A stretch of 32,488 bases of DNA, taken from the NCBI GenBank assembly GCA_024690505.1, contig JAILPA010000105.1, forward strand, positions 1 through 32,488. The letters are read 5' to 3'. The translations under genes were made by a program, and so were the position numbers. Below, piece by piece: positions 16,727 to 23,661 of this stretch. The notes under the pieces were generated by a model. That model was not told the origin of the DNA. It worked only from the letters and a program-made list of their open reading frames with translations, and did no database searches. This DNA comes from Prevotella sp. GTDB taxonomy: Bacteria > Bacteroidota > Bacteroidia > Bacteroidales > Bacteroidaceae. How positions within the stretch are numbered: position 1 is the stretch's first letter; every line of letters starts with the position of its first letter.

Positions 16727-17869
16727 ATGAACAAAAAACAAGCTATCCTTCTGCTGGCCTCCGCTCTGTTATTCTGTGGCGACGCCCTTGCCCAATCGTG
16801 GAAAATGGTCATCACCAAGACCGACGGCACCACCGAAGAACTACTGACGCGCGACATCAGTGCCATCACCTACACTCAGGACGACACGCCTGAACTGCCC
16901 GACCAGAACGCCGACCAGATAATCATCAAAGAGCTGTACAACGGCGGCTGCAAACGCGATGACGGCACCGACTTCCAGTACGACAAGTGCATCATACTCT
17001 ACAACAACTGCCCGCAGCAGGCTGTGGTCAACAACCTGTGCTTCGCCGTAGGAACGCCCTACAATGGCGAAGCCAACACCAAAAACTACACGGCCGACGG
17101 CGACCTCGTGTACGAGTCAGAGGGCTTCACCCCAGCCCAGAACGGCATATGGTACTACCCCCATTCGCTCGTTATCGAGCCCTGGTCGCAGGTAGTCATC
17201 AGCTGCATGGGTAGCATTGACAACACACAGACCGTCAGCCAGTCGGTCAACTATGCCAACCCCGACTACTACTGCATGTACGACCCGGAGAGCGGTTATG
17301 CCAACACCGCCTACTATCCCACCCCGTCGGCCGTCATTCCCGCATCCCATTACCTGCAATGCGTGAAGTACGGACAGGGGAACGCTTGGATGCTCAGCGT
17401 CATGTCGCCCGCCCTCTTCATCTATCAGCCACAGGGTACCACCCCCGCTGAACACGCCAACAACGCCGACAACCAGTGGTGCTCACCTGGCGAGTCGCTG
17501 ACTCCCGTAAACGCCTGCATCAAAGTGCCAAACGAGTGGATCATCGACGGCATAGAGGTATTCAACGCCGCCAAGCGCGAAGAAAGCAAGAAACGCCTCA
17601 CTGCCGACATCGATGCCGGCTATGTATACCTGACCAACAAGATGGGACACACGCTCTACCGCAATGTAGACAAGGAAGAGACCGAGTCCCTGCCCGAGAA
17701 CGCAGGCAAGCTGGTCTACAACTATGCGCTGGGAGTCGACGGCTCGACCGATCCCAGCGGTATCGATGCCGAGGCCAGCATCAAGCTTGGTGCTCACATC
17801 GTCTATATGGACACCAACAACTCTACAGTCGATTTCCACGAACGCCAGAAGTGCTCGCTGAGGGAATGA
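16727..17869 (+). CDS. DUF4876-type exported protein
   Basis: The protein is 380 aa with a cleavable signal peptide (about 1-23, cut after DALA). Residues about 25-50 (WKMVITKTDGTTEELLTRDI) resemble a short beta module common at the N-termini of Prevotella exported proteins. From about 66 (IIIKELYNGGCKRDDGTDF, then KCIILYNN) the sequence matches my recollection of DUF4876, with a lamin-tail-like beta-sandwich look that I infer. It is rich in Asn, Tyr and Asp, consistent with a surface or periplasmic binding protein. It lies between the lipoprotein and the DUF6850 barrel gene and probably works with the TonB receptor. The stop codon TGA is part of an AATGAGA repeat. Function is unknown. Confidence 0.8.
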   Translation: MNKKQAILLLASALLFCGDALAQSWKMVITKTDGTTEELLTRDISAITYTQDDTPELPDQNADQIIIKELYNGGCKRDDGTDFQYDKCIILYNNCPQQAVVNNLCFAVGTPYNGEANTKNYTADGDLVYESEGFTPAQNGIWYYPHSLVIEPWSQVVISCMGSIDNTQTVSQSVNYANPDYYCMYDPESGYANTAYYPTPSAVIPASHYLQCVKYGQGNAWMLSVMSPALFIYQPQGTTPAEHANNADNQWCSPGESLTPVNACIKVPNEWIIDGIEVFNAAKREESKKRLTADIDAGYVYLTNKMGHTLYRNVDKEETESLPENAGKLVYNYALGVDGSTDPSGIDAEASIKLGAHIVYMDTNNSTVDFHERQKCSLRE

Positions 17870-17972
17870 GAGGAATGAGAAATGAGGATTACTGATGAGA
17901 ATGAGTCCGTGTGAGGCGGTTTGCCCGCCGCAAATGAGAATGAGTCCGTGTGAGACGGTTTGCCCGCCGCAA
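17864..17972 (+). repeat. AATGAG repeats and two tandem hairpin-repeat copies (3 and 4)
   Basis: AATGAGA-type repeats at 17864-17885 begin inside the DUF4876 stop. Two 39-bp units follow, with hairpin cores at 17904-17933 and 17943-17972. Their left stem arms (TGAGGCGG, TGAGACGG) carry mismatches against CCGCCGCA, so these copies have partly lost pairing, unlike those at 1440, 16664 and 22818. Confidence 0.75.
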
Positions 17973-18006
17973 AAGTCCCCTCGGTGCTGAGTAATATTTC
18001 TGCCAA

Positions 18007-19608
18007 ATGAAAAGAACGACCTGCTTGATACCTATAGTCTGCGCTGTACTGACCCTGTCGGCACAGCCCGACACCACTGTGTTCGACTATCACACCGTCA
18101 AGCATCTTGACCCCTGGCTCACCAGCCGCAACGCTGCCGCCCTCACCCGTTTCTCTTCACCAAACATGGCGCAGGCACAGGCCACACTCTCCCACGAACA
18201 GGGCGGACTGGCCGATTACTACCAGCCCCCACGCGCACTGCTCTCCGACCTTCGGGTTGAAGCCTACCAACGCACTGGCAAGAACACCGTGGTCTTCGGA
18301 CAGATGAGCTACACCCACGCTTCGGCCCACGACGTTTCCGGTTCGGTGTTTACCAATCCCACCCGTCAGCCCTTCGACCTGGTGGAAGACTCCCTGACCA
18401 ACCAAGGCAAGGCTGCCACCGACACCTACCACCTCACAGGAGCCGTAGGCACACACCTTGCCAGCAGCATCGCCATCGGTGCCAGCCTCGACTACACCTC
18501 GGCCAACATGGCCAAGTACAAGGACTTGCGCCACAAGAACATGCTCATGAATCTCCAAGCACAAGCCTCCGTCTACATCCCTTTGGGCCAGTTGGCCAGC
18601 CTTGGAGCCTCATATCTCTACCACCGCAACACTGAAAGCCTTGTGTTCTCCACCTATGGCAAGGTGGACAAGGTCTACAAGACGCTCGTGGCCTACGCCG
18701 CCTTCATGGGCTACGCTGAGCAGTTCGGCACCAACGGCTATACGAATAAGAGCCACGAGATGCCGCTCGTAGACGATCGCGACGGCCTCGCGCTCCAACT
18801 CGACCTGCACCCCTGGCAGCCACTATCAGTCTACCAGCAGTTCACCTTCTTCAACCGTCGCGGCTACTATGGCAACAAGTCGCCTTACACCATCACCTAC
18901 GCTCGCCACCACTCCCACATCTATCAATATGAGGCCAGTCTGCAATACCACACAACTTCCACCTGCCATCGCCTCGACCTGACACTTGAAGCAGAGAACC
19001 TGGAGAACAAGGCCGCCGTTTATCGGGAGCTCGTGAACGAGACTGGTGCCAGCTACTACGAATACTACGCCCCGTCGAAGACCGCCAATAAGCTCTGGGT
19101 AGAAGGCCATGCCGCCTACACCCTCAGTCTGGGACAGTGGGCTACCCTGCCTTCATGGCAGTTCACCGCCGCCTACGACTGGCAGCACACCAAGCAAACG
19201 GCATACCTCTATCCCTATTACCGTCGTCAGAAGCTGAACCAGAACCACTTCTCCCTCACTGCCACCCACAACCGTCTGCTCCGCAGAGGCGTACTCACCA
19301 TGTCGGTCACTGCGGGTTTTATCAATGGCAATGGTCAGCCCTATACCGATCTCACCTTCACTGCCCCTTCCGACAAACAGACGGCACCCGACACAATGGA
19401 CGCTTTCTTGTGGCGACAATATCAATGGCTCACCTCGCCACAGCGCCTCCTCTCTGCCAAATGCCAATACGCCTTTCCATTACCCCACACCAACCTCATG
19501 CTTCACGCCGGAGCGTTGGCATCCCATCGCAAAGCCAATCGCACTTGCCCCTTCTCCGACGGTAGCGACCGCACCACACTCGCCATCTTCCTGGGCTGCA
19601 CCTTCTGA
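18007..19608 (+). CDS. DUF6850-type outer-membrane beta-barrel protein
   Basis: The protein is 533 aa. A short signal peptide (about 1-19, ending TLSA) is followed by DTTVFDYHTVKHLDPWLTSR, a conserved N-terminal stretch as I recall for DUF6850. The rest is alternating polar and aromatic beta strands, and the protein ends in the membrane-barrel signature IFLGCTF (terminal Phe). It is the last gene of the TonB receptor operon and is followed by a tRNA promoter on the same strand. It is probably an outer-membrane channel or scaffold acting with the receptor. The substrate is unknown. Family assignment is from memory of the N-terminus and operon context. Confidence 0.78.
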   Translation: MKRTTCLIPIVCAVLTLSAQPDTTVFDYHTVKHLDPWLTSRNAAALTRFSSPNMAQAQATLSHEQGGLADYYQPPRALLSDLRVEAYQRTGKNTVVFGQMSYTHASAHDVSGSVFTNPTRQPFDLVEDSLTNQGKAATDTYHLTGAVGTHLASSIAIGASLDYTSANMAKYKDLRHKNMLMNLQAQASVYIPLGQLASLGASYLYHRNTESLVFSTYGKVDKVYKTLVAYAAFMGYAEQFGTNGYTNKSHEMPLVDDRDGLALQLDLHPWQPLSVYQQFTFFNRRGYYGNKSPYTITYARHHSHIYQYEASLQYHTTSTCHRLDLTLEAENLENKAAVYRELVNETGASYYEYYAPSKTANKLWVEGHAAYTLSLGQWATLPSWQFTAAYDWQHTKQTAYLYPYYRRQKLNQNHFSLTATHNRLLRRGVLTMSVTAGFINGNGQPYTDLTFTAPSDKQTAPDTMDAFLWRQYQWLTSPQRLLSAKCQYAFPLPHTNLMLHAGALASHRKANRTCPFSDGSDRTTLAIFLGCTF

Positions 19609-19740
19609 CTCAAGCTGCCACCTTTATGGCAATCGGCAGAAGTCAGATTGCCAGAATGCAGGAATGTCCGTAAGTAGGAAAGCCGATATTGCCTGCTAAA
19701 CAAAGCCAACAAAAGTTTTTTCAAAAAAGAGGTGAGAAAA

Positions 19741-19772
19741 TTTGCAGGGATAAAAAAAACTTCGTACCTTTG
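19741..19772 (+). promoter_or_regulatory. Consensus promoter for the tRNA operon
   Basis: TTTG at 19741-19744, then exactly 20 bp, then TACCTTTG at 19765-19772: a perfect match to both Bacteroidetes boxes. An A/T-rich stretch precedes it. Transcription would begin about 45 nt before tRNA-Ser. Confidence 0.88.
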
Positions 19773-19823
19773 CACCCGCATTTGAGAGAAAATGCTTTTC
19801 GGACGCCCTCTGGGGAATGCCGA

Positions 19824-19910
19824 GGAAGTTTGGGTGAGTGGCTGAAACCAGCAGTTTGCTAAACTGCCGTACGGGTTCCCGTACCGGGGGTTCGAATCCC
19901 CCAGCTTCCG
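19824..19910 (+). tRNA. tRNA-Ser(GCU)
   Basis: The acceptor GGAAGTT (19824-19830) pairs with AGCTTCC (19903-19909, one G-U), with discriminator G at 19910. The anticodon stem GCAGT/ACTGC encloses loop TTGCTAA with anticodon GCT at 19858-19860, reading AGC and AGU. A long variable arm (about 19869-19885, GTACGGGTTCCCGTAC) marks a type II serine tRNA. The T-arm GGGGGTTCGAATCCCCC is perfect. CCA is not encoded. Confidence 0.96.
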
Positions 19911-19953
19911 CAGCTTACTGGAAAAACAACAAGCTTGACAATGCTAACTAACT

Positions 19954-20025
19954 GGTCGGTTCATCTAACGGTTAGGATACAAGATTCTCAATCTTGGCAT
20001 AAGGGTTCGATTCCCTTACCGACTA
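19954..20025 (+). tRNA. tRNA-Glu(CUC)
   Basis: A 72-nt cloverleaf. GGTCGGT (19954-19960) pairs with ACCGACT (20018-20024; the first pair is G-U), discriminator A. The anticodon stem CAAGA/TCTTG encloses TTCTCAA with anticodon CTC at 19987-19989, reading GAG. The T-arm AAGGGTTCGATTCCCTT is intact. It lies 43 nt after tRNA-Ser in the same transcript. CCA is not encoded. The CUC anticodon is less common than UUC and would be a supplementary isoacceptor. Confidence 0.93.
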
Positions 20026-20039
20026 CAAAGTAATGTCTT

Positions 20040-20070
20040 AAAGAGGCTCTGACATCAGGGTCTCTTTTTT
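20040..20070 (+). terminator. Rho-independent terminator of the tRNA operon
   Basis: AAAGAGGCTCTG (20040-20051) pairs with CAGGGTCTCTTT (20056-20067) around ACAT, with two G-U pairs. The stem runs into a TTTTTT tract ending at 20070. Confidence 0.9.
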
Positions 20071-20170
20071 CATGCCCACGGCTCGCCCCCCCCTGTCGGT
20101 TGCCCTCATCTTACCTGCTACTGCTATCCGTTGGCAACGACGAACAGCAATGGCAAAAAACATAACGGGT

Positions 20171-20217
20171 CGTGTTACGCTTCGTAACGGGCCGTGTCAC
20201 GCTTCGTAACGCTTCGA
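20171..20217 (+). repeat. GTTACG/CGTAAC palindromic repeat, second locus
   Basis: GTTACGCTTCGTAAC at 20174-20188 is a hairpin-forming palindrome followed by a related CACGCTTCGTAACG unit. The whole stretch aligns with 12240-12278 (CGTGTTACG...CGTAAC...GGCCGT...TTCGAC). It lies about 100 bp after the tRNA terminator. Confidence 0.65.
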
Positions 20218-20261
20218 CAATTACTACTCAGATTGTGCCGGGTCTTGATTATGATATTATT

Positions 20262-20586
20262 ACTGTCCGCTAAACATCGTAACAGCTTGATTGGGCAGGC
20301 TGGATGTCAGGAAAATTCAAATTTGCGAAAATTGCCTCGCAACAGGACTTTTGGAAAAGGGCAGCTTTGAGGGTGGAAAAGGACAGCTTCTTGACCCGAA
20401 AAGCGGTGCTTTTCCACCCTCAAAGCTGTCCTTCCCTTTTTACAGAAATATCGTTGTAAAGATAATTCACAATCCGCTATAGTCTTGCAGGGCCATCATC
20501 CTGCCCAGCCCCATCATCGACACAACAGATGAGCCCCCCTTATGAAGGATGAAATCTGAAAAACGGAAAGCGTTTTAGCGGACAGC
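20262..20586. mobile_element. 325-bp MITE-like non-autonomous element
   Basis: The ends are A-CTGTCCGCTAAA (20262-20274) and TTTAGCGGACAG-C (20574-20586): 12 exact complementary bases plus one mismatched terminal base. ATTATT flanks the element directly on both sides (20256-20261 and 20587-20592), a 6-bp target-site duplication. No transposase is encoded; the interior holds a 20-bp inverted repeat and AT-rich DNA. The mobilising transposase is unknown; a DDE-type IS with matching ends elsewhere in the genome is expected. Confidence 0.75.
20362..20428 (+). repeat. 20-bp perfect inverted repeat inside the MITE, CTTTGAG family
   Basis: CAGCTTTGAGGGTGGAAAAG at 20362-20381 is exactly complementary to 20409-20428 across a 27-nt spacer. 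The right arm continues as CTGTCCTT, linking it to the CTCAAAG-YTGTCCTTT family at 12905-12970 and 23728-23746. Confidence 0.8.
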
Positions 20587-20826
20587 ATTATTTCGTATCA
20601 AGTTCGATTACAATAGCTTTAGTAAGAAATTAACAAATCGTACAATCAATAAGAACAAGGCTCTTCACGATAAGATCGATGAGGTGCTGACCGAGGGCCA
20701 GAAGCACACTGGCAAGCCCGAGCGCATAGCTGTTGATTTCGACACACAGTTCCCTGGTCACGTATTGTGGACGGTAACGGAATAAGGCACAAAGCATAGC
20801 CTACAATTCCACATCGAGTAAAACGA

Positions 20827-20863
20827 AAGAGCGGGTACCCATCCAGAGCGCCCGCTTTTCTTT
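20827..20863 (+). terminator. Terminator-like hairpin after the split small gene
   Basis: AAGAGCGGG (20827-20835) pairs with CCCGCTTTT (20851-20859, one G-U) around a 15-nt loop, followed by a T-rich stretch (CTTTT). It is placed 42 bp after the stop at 20785. Confidence 0.55.
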
Positions 20864-20956
20864 TCCGCTTCTGGTTGCTCAAAGTGTTCACTGTCCCATA
20901 GTCCGCTGCTGAAGCAATAGATGAAGTCCTGCTGCCCACTACATTCCACCTACCCC

Positions 20957-20996
20957 ATAAAACGAAGTACTGCGACCCTCACGAGCCGCAGCACTT
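20957..20996 (-). terminator. Terminator hairpin of the minus-strand RNA
   Basis: On the minus strand a 14-bp stem (20996-20983 with 20978-20965, a few G-U pairs) closes on a GTGA tetraloop of GNRA type and is followed by CGTTTTAT. The short T-run makes it a moderate intrinsic terminator. It has no T-run on the plus strand, so it points leftward only. Confidence 0.65.
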
Positions 20997-21247
20997 ACAA
21001 GCCTATGTTTAACTAAAAATCCTTTTCTCTTAAAGAAATTCTTAGCCCACTAGGACTAAAAATTTGAAAGTTTTAAGGGCGCTTCGCAGCGGCCTCCTGT
21101 TATCCCACAGTTGAAAACTTTCTAAATTACCAATAACTAAAAACCTAAAACTATAAATATTACTACTAACCTAAAACAATTCTATTCCGTATGCTTTCCC
21201 GCGTCGCTTGCGGTACTTGCTCTGTCATCGGGTTTTGTTCCTTTTGA
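20957..21247 (-). ncRNA. Structured non-coding RNA with its own promoter and terminator
   Basis: On the minus strand a consensus promoter (21283-21253) starts a transcript of about 290 nt that ends in a strong hairpin at 20996-20965. No convincing coding frame is present. A three-way junction is visible: GAAAGTTTT/AAAACTTTC (21066-21074 with 21114-21122, 9 bp) encloses CTGT-loop-ACAG (21097-21110) and CGCT-GCGA-AGCG (21091-21080, GNRA loop on the transcribed strand). A further hairpin TTAGTCC-TAGT-GGGCTAA lies at 21059-21042. The layout (promoter at one end, terminator at the other, confined to this order) fits what is described for the Bacteroidales-1 RNA candidate in Rfam. I cannot test that match. 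Confidence 0.7.
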
Positions 21248-21252
21248 CGATG

Positions 21253-21283
21253 CAAAGGTACAACGTTTTTGGGAACCGGCAAA
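21253..21283 (-). promoter_or_regulatory. Consensus promoter for the minus-strand RNA
   Basis: On the minus strand TTTG (21283-21280) is followed after 19 bp by TACCTTTG (21260-21253), a perfect match to both Bacteroidetes boxes, as strong as the tRNA promoter. Confidence 0.85.
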
Positions 21284-21481
21284 CATTTCGTGTCATTTTT
21301 GCACTAATTCGTGTTCATTCTTGACACAAATCAAACGTTGTGCACGAAAACAACAAAAACAAACGTCCAGAAGCGCCTACTCCATACGTGCTGCATCCAC
21401 CTCAGAATTAGGGAAAAAGCGCTTTTGGGGGATGGTGACAGCATAATGGGGCATAGGGAAACAATTATTTATGAGATAATG
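21284..21481. other. Intergenic spacer between divergent ncRNA and glycosyltransferase promoters
   Basis: About 200 bp of AT-rich DNA with repeated TTCGTGT words and a GACACAAA element, followed by an AAAAGCGCTTTT palindrome at about 21416-21427. A short frame here (21311-21508) has no family character. I see no gene. Confidence 0.5.
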
Positions 21482-21513
21482 TTTTTCTATTTCAGCATTA
21501 TTTCGTAACTTTG
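21482..21513 (+). promoter_or_regulatory. Promoter for the glycosyltransferase pair, very close to the start codon
   Basis: TAACTTTG at 21506-21513 fits the -7 consensus, with TTTT at 21482-21485 (20 bp spacing) as a weak -33. The ATG at 21523 is only 9 nt after the box, so the message would be leaderless or nearly so. The TTG at 21511 lies inside the box and cannot be the start. Confidence 0.65.
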
Positions 21514-21522
21514 CCAACAATT

Positions 21523-22779
21523 ATGAAAGTCTTGATAGTAAACACAAGCGAACGCACCGGTGGGGCCGCCGTAGCCGCAGGACGACTGTGCGAGGCTCTG
21601 ATGAACGACGGTGTGAAGGCCAGGATGCTGGTGGCCCACAAGCAGACGAAAGCCCTTTATGTGGCCGAGGTTGGCACGTGGTGGCGGAAGAAATGGAACT
21701 TCGTCTACGAGCGTCTGGTCATCTGGCTGAGGAACGGACTGAACCGGCAAAACCTGTTCAAGGTGTCGATAGCCAACACGGGGACTGACATCACCCGCAC
21801 CCCCGAGTTTCAGGAAGCTGACATCATCCACCTGCACTGGACGAACCAGGGAATGCTGTCGCGCCGTGACATCAGAAAAATCCTGCAAAGCGGCAAGCCC
21901 GTGGTATGGACCATGCACGACATGTGGGCCTGCACCGCCATCTGCCACCACGCCTACGAGTGCCACCGCTATGAGAGTGAATGTGGCGAATGCCCGTTCC
22001 TGCGTGGCAAGGGGGAGCACGACCTGTCCTACAGAGTGTTTCACCGCAAGCAACAGATGCTGAGCGAAGCACAGGGAAAGCTGACGTTCGTTTGCGTGAG
22101 TAAGTGGCTGGCAGAGAGGGCACGCAAGAGTGCACTCACAGGCGGCTTCCCCGTAGAGGTCATCCCCAACGCCATATCGCTGAGCCGGTTCAAGATGACC
22201 GACCGCACCGATGCCCGCACAGCACTCGACATTGCCGAGCCATGGGTCATTACCTACGGAGCGGCACGCATCGACGACCCCATCAAGGGTTTCAGCTATC
22301 TGGTGGAGGCCCTGCGCCTGCTGACACAGCAGGGAGACATCAAGGGCAAGGACATCAGGCTGATGCTCTTCGGCGACATACGCCAGCCGGAACTGCTGCT
22401 GTCGCTACCCGTCAGCTACACACACCTGGGCTATGTTGACGACGACGACCAGCTGTCGCTGCTTTATTCAGCTTCTAACGCCACGGTGTCGTCATCGCTC
22501 TACGAGACCTTCGGACAAACGCTGATTGAGGCTATGGCCTGTGGCAGCGTGCCAGTGTCGTTCGACGGCAGCGGACAGGCTGACATCATCGACCACCTGC
22601 GTACGGGTTATCTTGCCAAGCGGCTGTCGGCACAGAGCTTGGCCGATGGTCTGCGCTGGGCACTGACATGCGGCATCGAACGCCAGGACTTACGCCGTAG
22701 CGTAGCTCGCCGATATACAGAGAATGTGGTGACCCGACGCTACGAGGAACTATATGAGAGAATGAGAAATGAGAAATGA
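21523..22779 (+). CDS. Glycosyltransferase, GT4 (group 1) family
   Basis: The protein is 418 aa with a GT-B fold pattern. The N-terminus MKVLIVNTSERTGGAAVAAG is the first Rossmann strand and Gly-rich loop. A cysteine cluster (Cys137, 141, 147, 154, 157) follows MHDMW, a feature of WcaC-like colanic-acid and capsule glycosyltransferases. The donor-binding half contains the E-x7-E motif in SLYETFGQTLIEAMACGSVP. It is a cytoplasmic enzyme adding a sugar to a surface polysaccharide or lipid-linked oligosaccharide; specificity cannot be read. The start at 21523 is fixed by the promoter box. The last residues Met-Arg-Asn-Glu-Lys and the stop are encoded by heptad repeats. It pairs with the GT2 gene downstream. 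Confidence 0.88.
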   Translation: MKVLIVNTSERTGGAAVAAGRLCEALMNDGVKARMLVAHKQTKALYVAEVGTWWRKKWNFVYERLVIWLRNGLNRQNLFKVSIANTGTDITRTPEFQEADIIHLHWTNQGMLSRRDIRKILQSGKPVVWTMHDMWACTAICHHAYECHRYESECGECPFLRGKGEHDLSYRVFHRKQQMLSEAQGKLTFVCVSKWLAERARKSALTGGFPVEVIPNAISLSRFKMTDRTDARTALDIAEPWVITYGAARIDDPIKGFSYLVEALRLLTQQGDIKGKDIRLMLFGDIRQPELLLSLPVSYTHLGYVDDDDQLSLLYSASNATVSSSLYETFGQTLIEAMACGSVPVSFDGSGQADIIDHLRTGYLAKRLSAQSLADGLRWALTCGIERQDLRRSVARRYTENVVTRRYEELYERMRNEK

Positions 22780-22847
22780 GAAATGAGAAATGATGATGAC
22801 CTATAATAACAAGAATAAGTTCGTGTGCGACGGTTTGCCCGTCGCAA
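22761..22847 (+). repeat. AATGAGA heptads and TGCGACGG hairpin repeat with compensatory change
   Basis: Four perfect 7-bp units (AATGAGA) plus a partial one at 22761-22795 overlap the end of the GT4 gene. The hairpin repeat follows at 22818-22847: TGCGACGG (22826-22833), loop TTTGC, CCGTCGCA (22839-22846). Relative to other copies, G to A in the left arm is matched by C to T in the right, so the stem is kept. Confidence 0.8.
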
Positions 22848-22860
22848 ATAGAAATAATGA

Positions 22861-23661
22861 ATGCTTGCTGACATGACACGCTTCACCATAGTTACTATCA
22901 CCTTCAATGCTCAGGCCGTGGTTCAGCGCACCCTCGACAGTGTGCTCAGCCAGACCTACGAGGGCATAGAGCACCTGATTATCGATGGTGCATCGACCGA
23001 CGACACGCTGAGACTGGCGGAAAGCTACAAAGCCCTGAGCGATGCCTCGACCAACGGGCATAAGGTCATCGTCAAAAGTGAACCAGACGAGGGCATCTAC
23101 GACGCCATGAACAAGGGACTGACACAGGCCTCGGGCGACTATATATTATATATGAACGCGGGCGACAGCTTCCCCTCCCCTACTACCATCGAAGAGATAG
23201 TGCACCGCTGCCGACTGAACGAGCTGCCCAGCGACAGTCTGCCTGCCGTGGTCTACGGACAGACCGACGTGGTAGATGGCGATGGGCGCTTCCTCTATCA
23301 CCGTCGGCTCCAAGCTCCCGAACGGCTCACGTGGCGATCCTTCCGCAAGGGTATGCTGGTCTGCCATCAAGCGTTCTATGCCCGCATCGACATTGCCAAG
23401 AACCTGCAATACGATTTACAATACAAGTATTCTGCCGACGTCGACTGGTGCATCCGCGTGATGCGCGAAGCCGACCGACTGGGGCTCCCGCTGGTGAACG
23501 CCCACATGGTGACAGCCCACTACATGGAGCAGGGCGCAACAACACGCCACCACCGTGAGTCGCTGCGCGAGCGCTTCAAGGTGATGGCCCATCATTACGG
23601 TTATGTCTCTACGGTGGTAATGCACGGATGGTTCGCTGTCAGGCAACTGACACACAAGTAA
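22861..23661 (+). CDS. Glycosyltransferase, GT2 family
   Basis: The protein is 266 aa (an alternative ATG at 22873 gives MTRFTIVTITFNAQ, equally good). The GT-A core is clear: FTIVTITFNAQAVVQRTLDS, SVLSQTYEGIEHLIIDGAST, the DEGIYDAMNKGL stretch, and the metal-site segment ILYMNAGDSF. C-terminal features include KGMLVCHQAFYAR and KYSADVDWCIRVMREA, typical of WcaA-like exopolysaccharide glycosyltransferases. There are no membrane segments. It follows the GT4 gene after a spacer of repeats, probably in the same transcript, and the two likely build the same surface glycan. No polymerase or flippase is in the window. Confidence 0.88.
   Translation: MLADMTRFTIVTITFNAQAVVQRTLDSVLSQTYEGIEHLIIDGASTDDTLRLAESYKALSDASTNGHKVIVKSEPDEGIYDAMNKGLTQASGDYILYMNAGDSFPSPTTIEEIVHRCRLNELPSDSLPAVVYGQTDVVDGDGRFLYHRRLQAPERLTWRSFRKGMLVCHQAFYARIDIAKNLQYDLQYKYSADVDWCIRVMREADRLGLPLVNAHMVTAHYMEQGATTRHHRESLRERFKVMAHHYGYVSTVVMHGWFAVRQLTHK

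Larger units (their letters stand above)
20251..20785 (+). pseudogene. Small gene of unknown function split by a MITE-like insertion
   Basis: Bases 20579-20785 are an open frame of 68 codons without a start (KKLTNRTINKNKALHDKIDE, ending PGHVLWTVTE-stop). Removing the 325-bp element and one copy of its ATTATT duplication joins 20261 to 20593. The frame then continues upstream through Ile-Leu to ATG at 20251, giving a 67-aa protein beginning MILFRIKFDYNSFSKKL. The sequence is Lys-rich and not recognised. A hairpin with a T-rich tail lies 42 bp after the stop. No clear promoter precedes the ATG. The restored reading frame supports a real, disrupted gene, but homologues are needed to prove it. 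Confidence 0.6.

Noticed and set aside
19954..20025. tRNA-Glu 3' end as an integration attachment site
   Set aside because: No direct repeat of the T-arm or acceptor sequence was seen downstream, and there is no integrase.
20291..20482. A 63-codon frame inside the MITE
   Set aside because: It reads through the inverted repeat, has no recognisable domain and lies in a non-autonomous element.
21311..21508. A 65-codon frame between the ncRNA promoter and the GT4 gene
   Set aside because: It has a weak start, runs into the GT4 promoter boxes and has no recognised sequence features.
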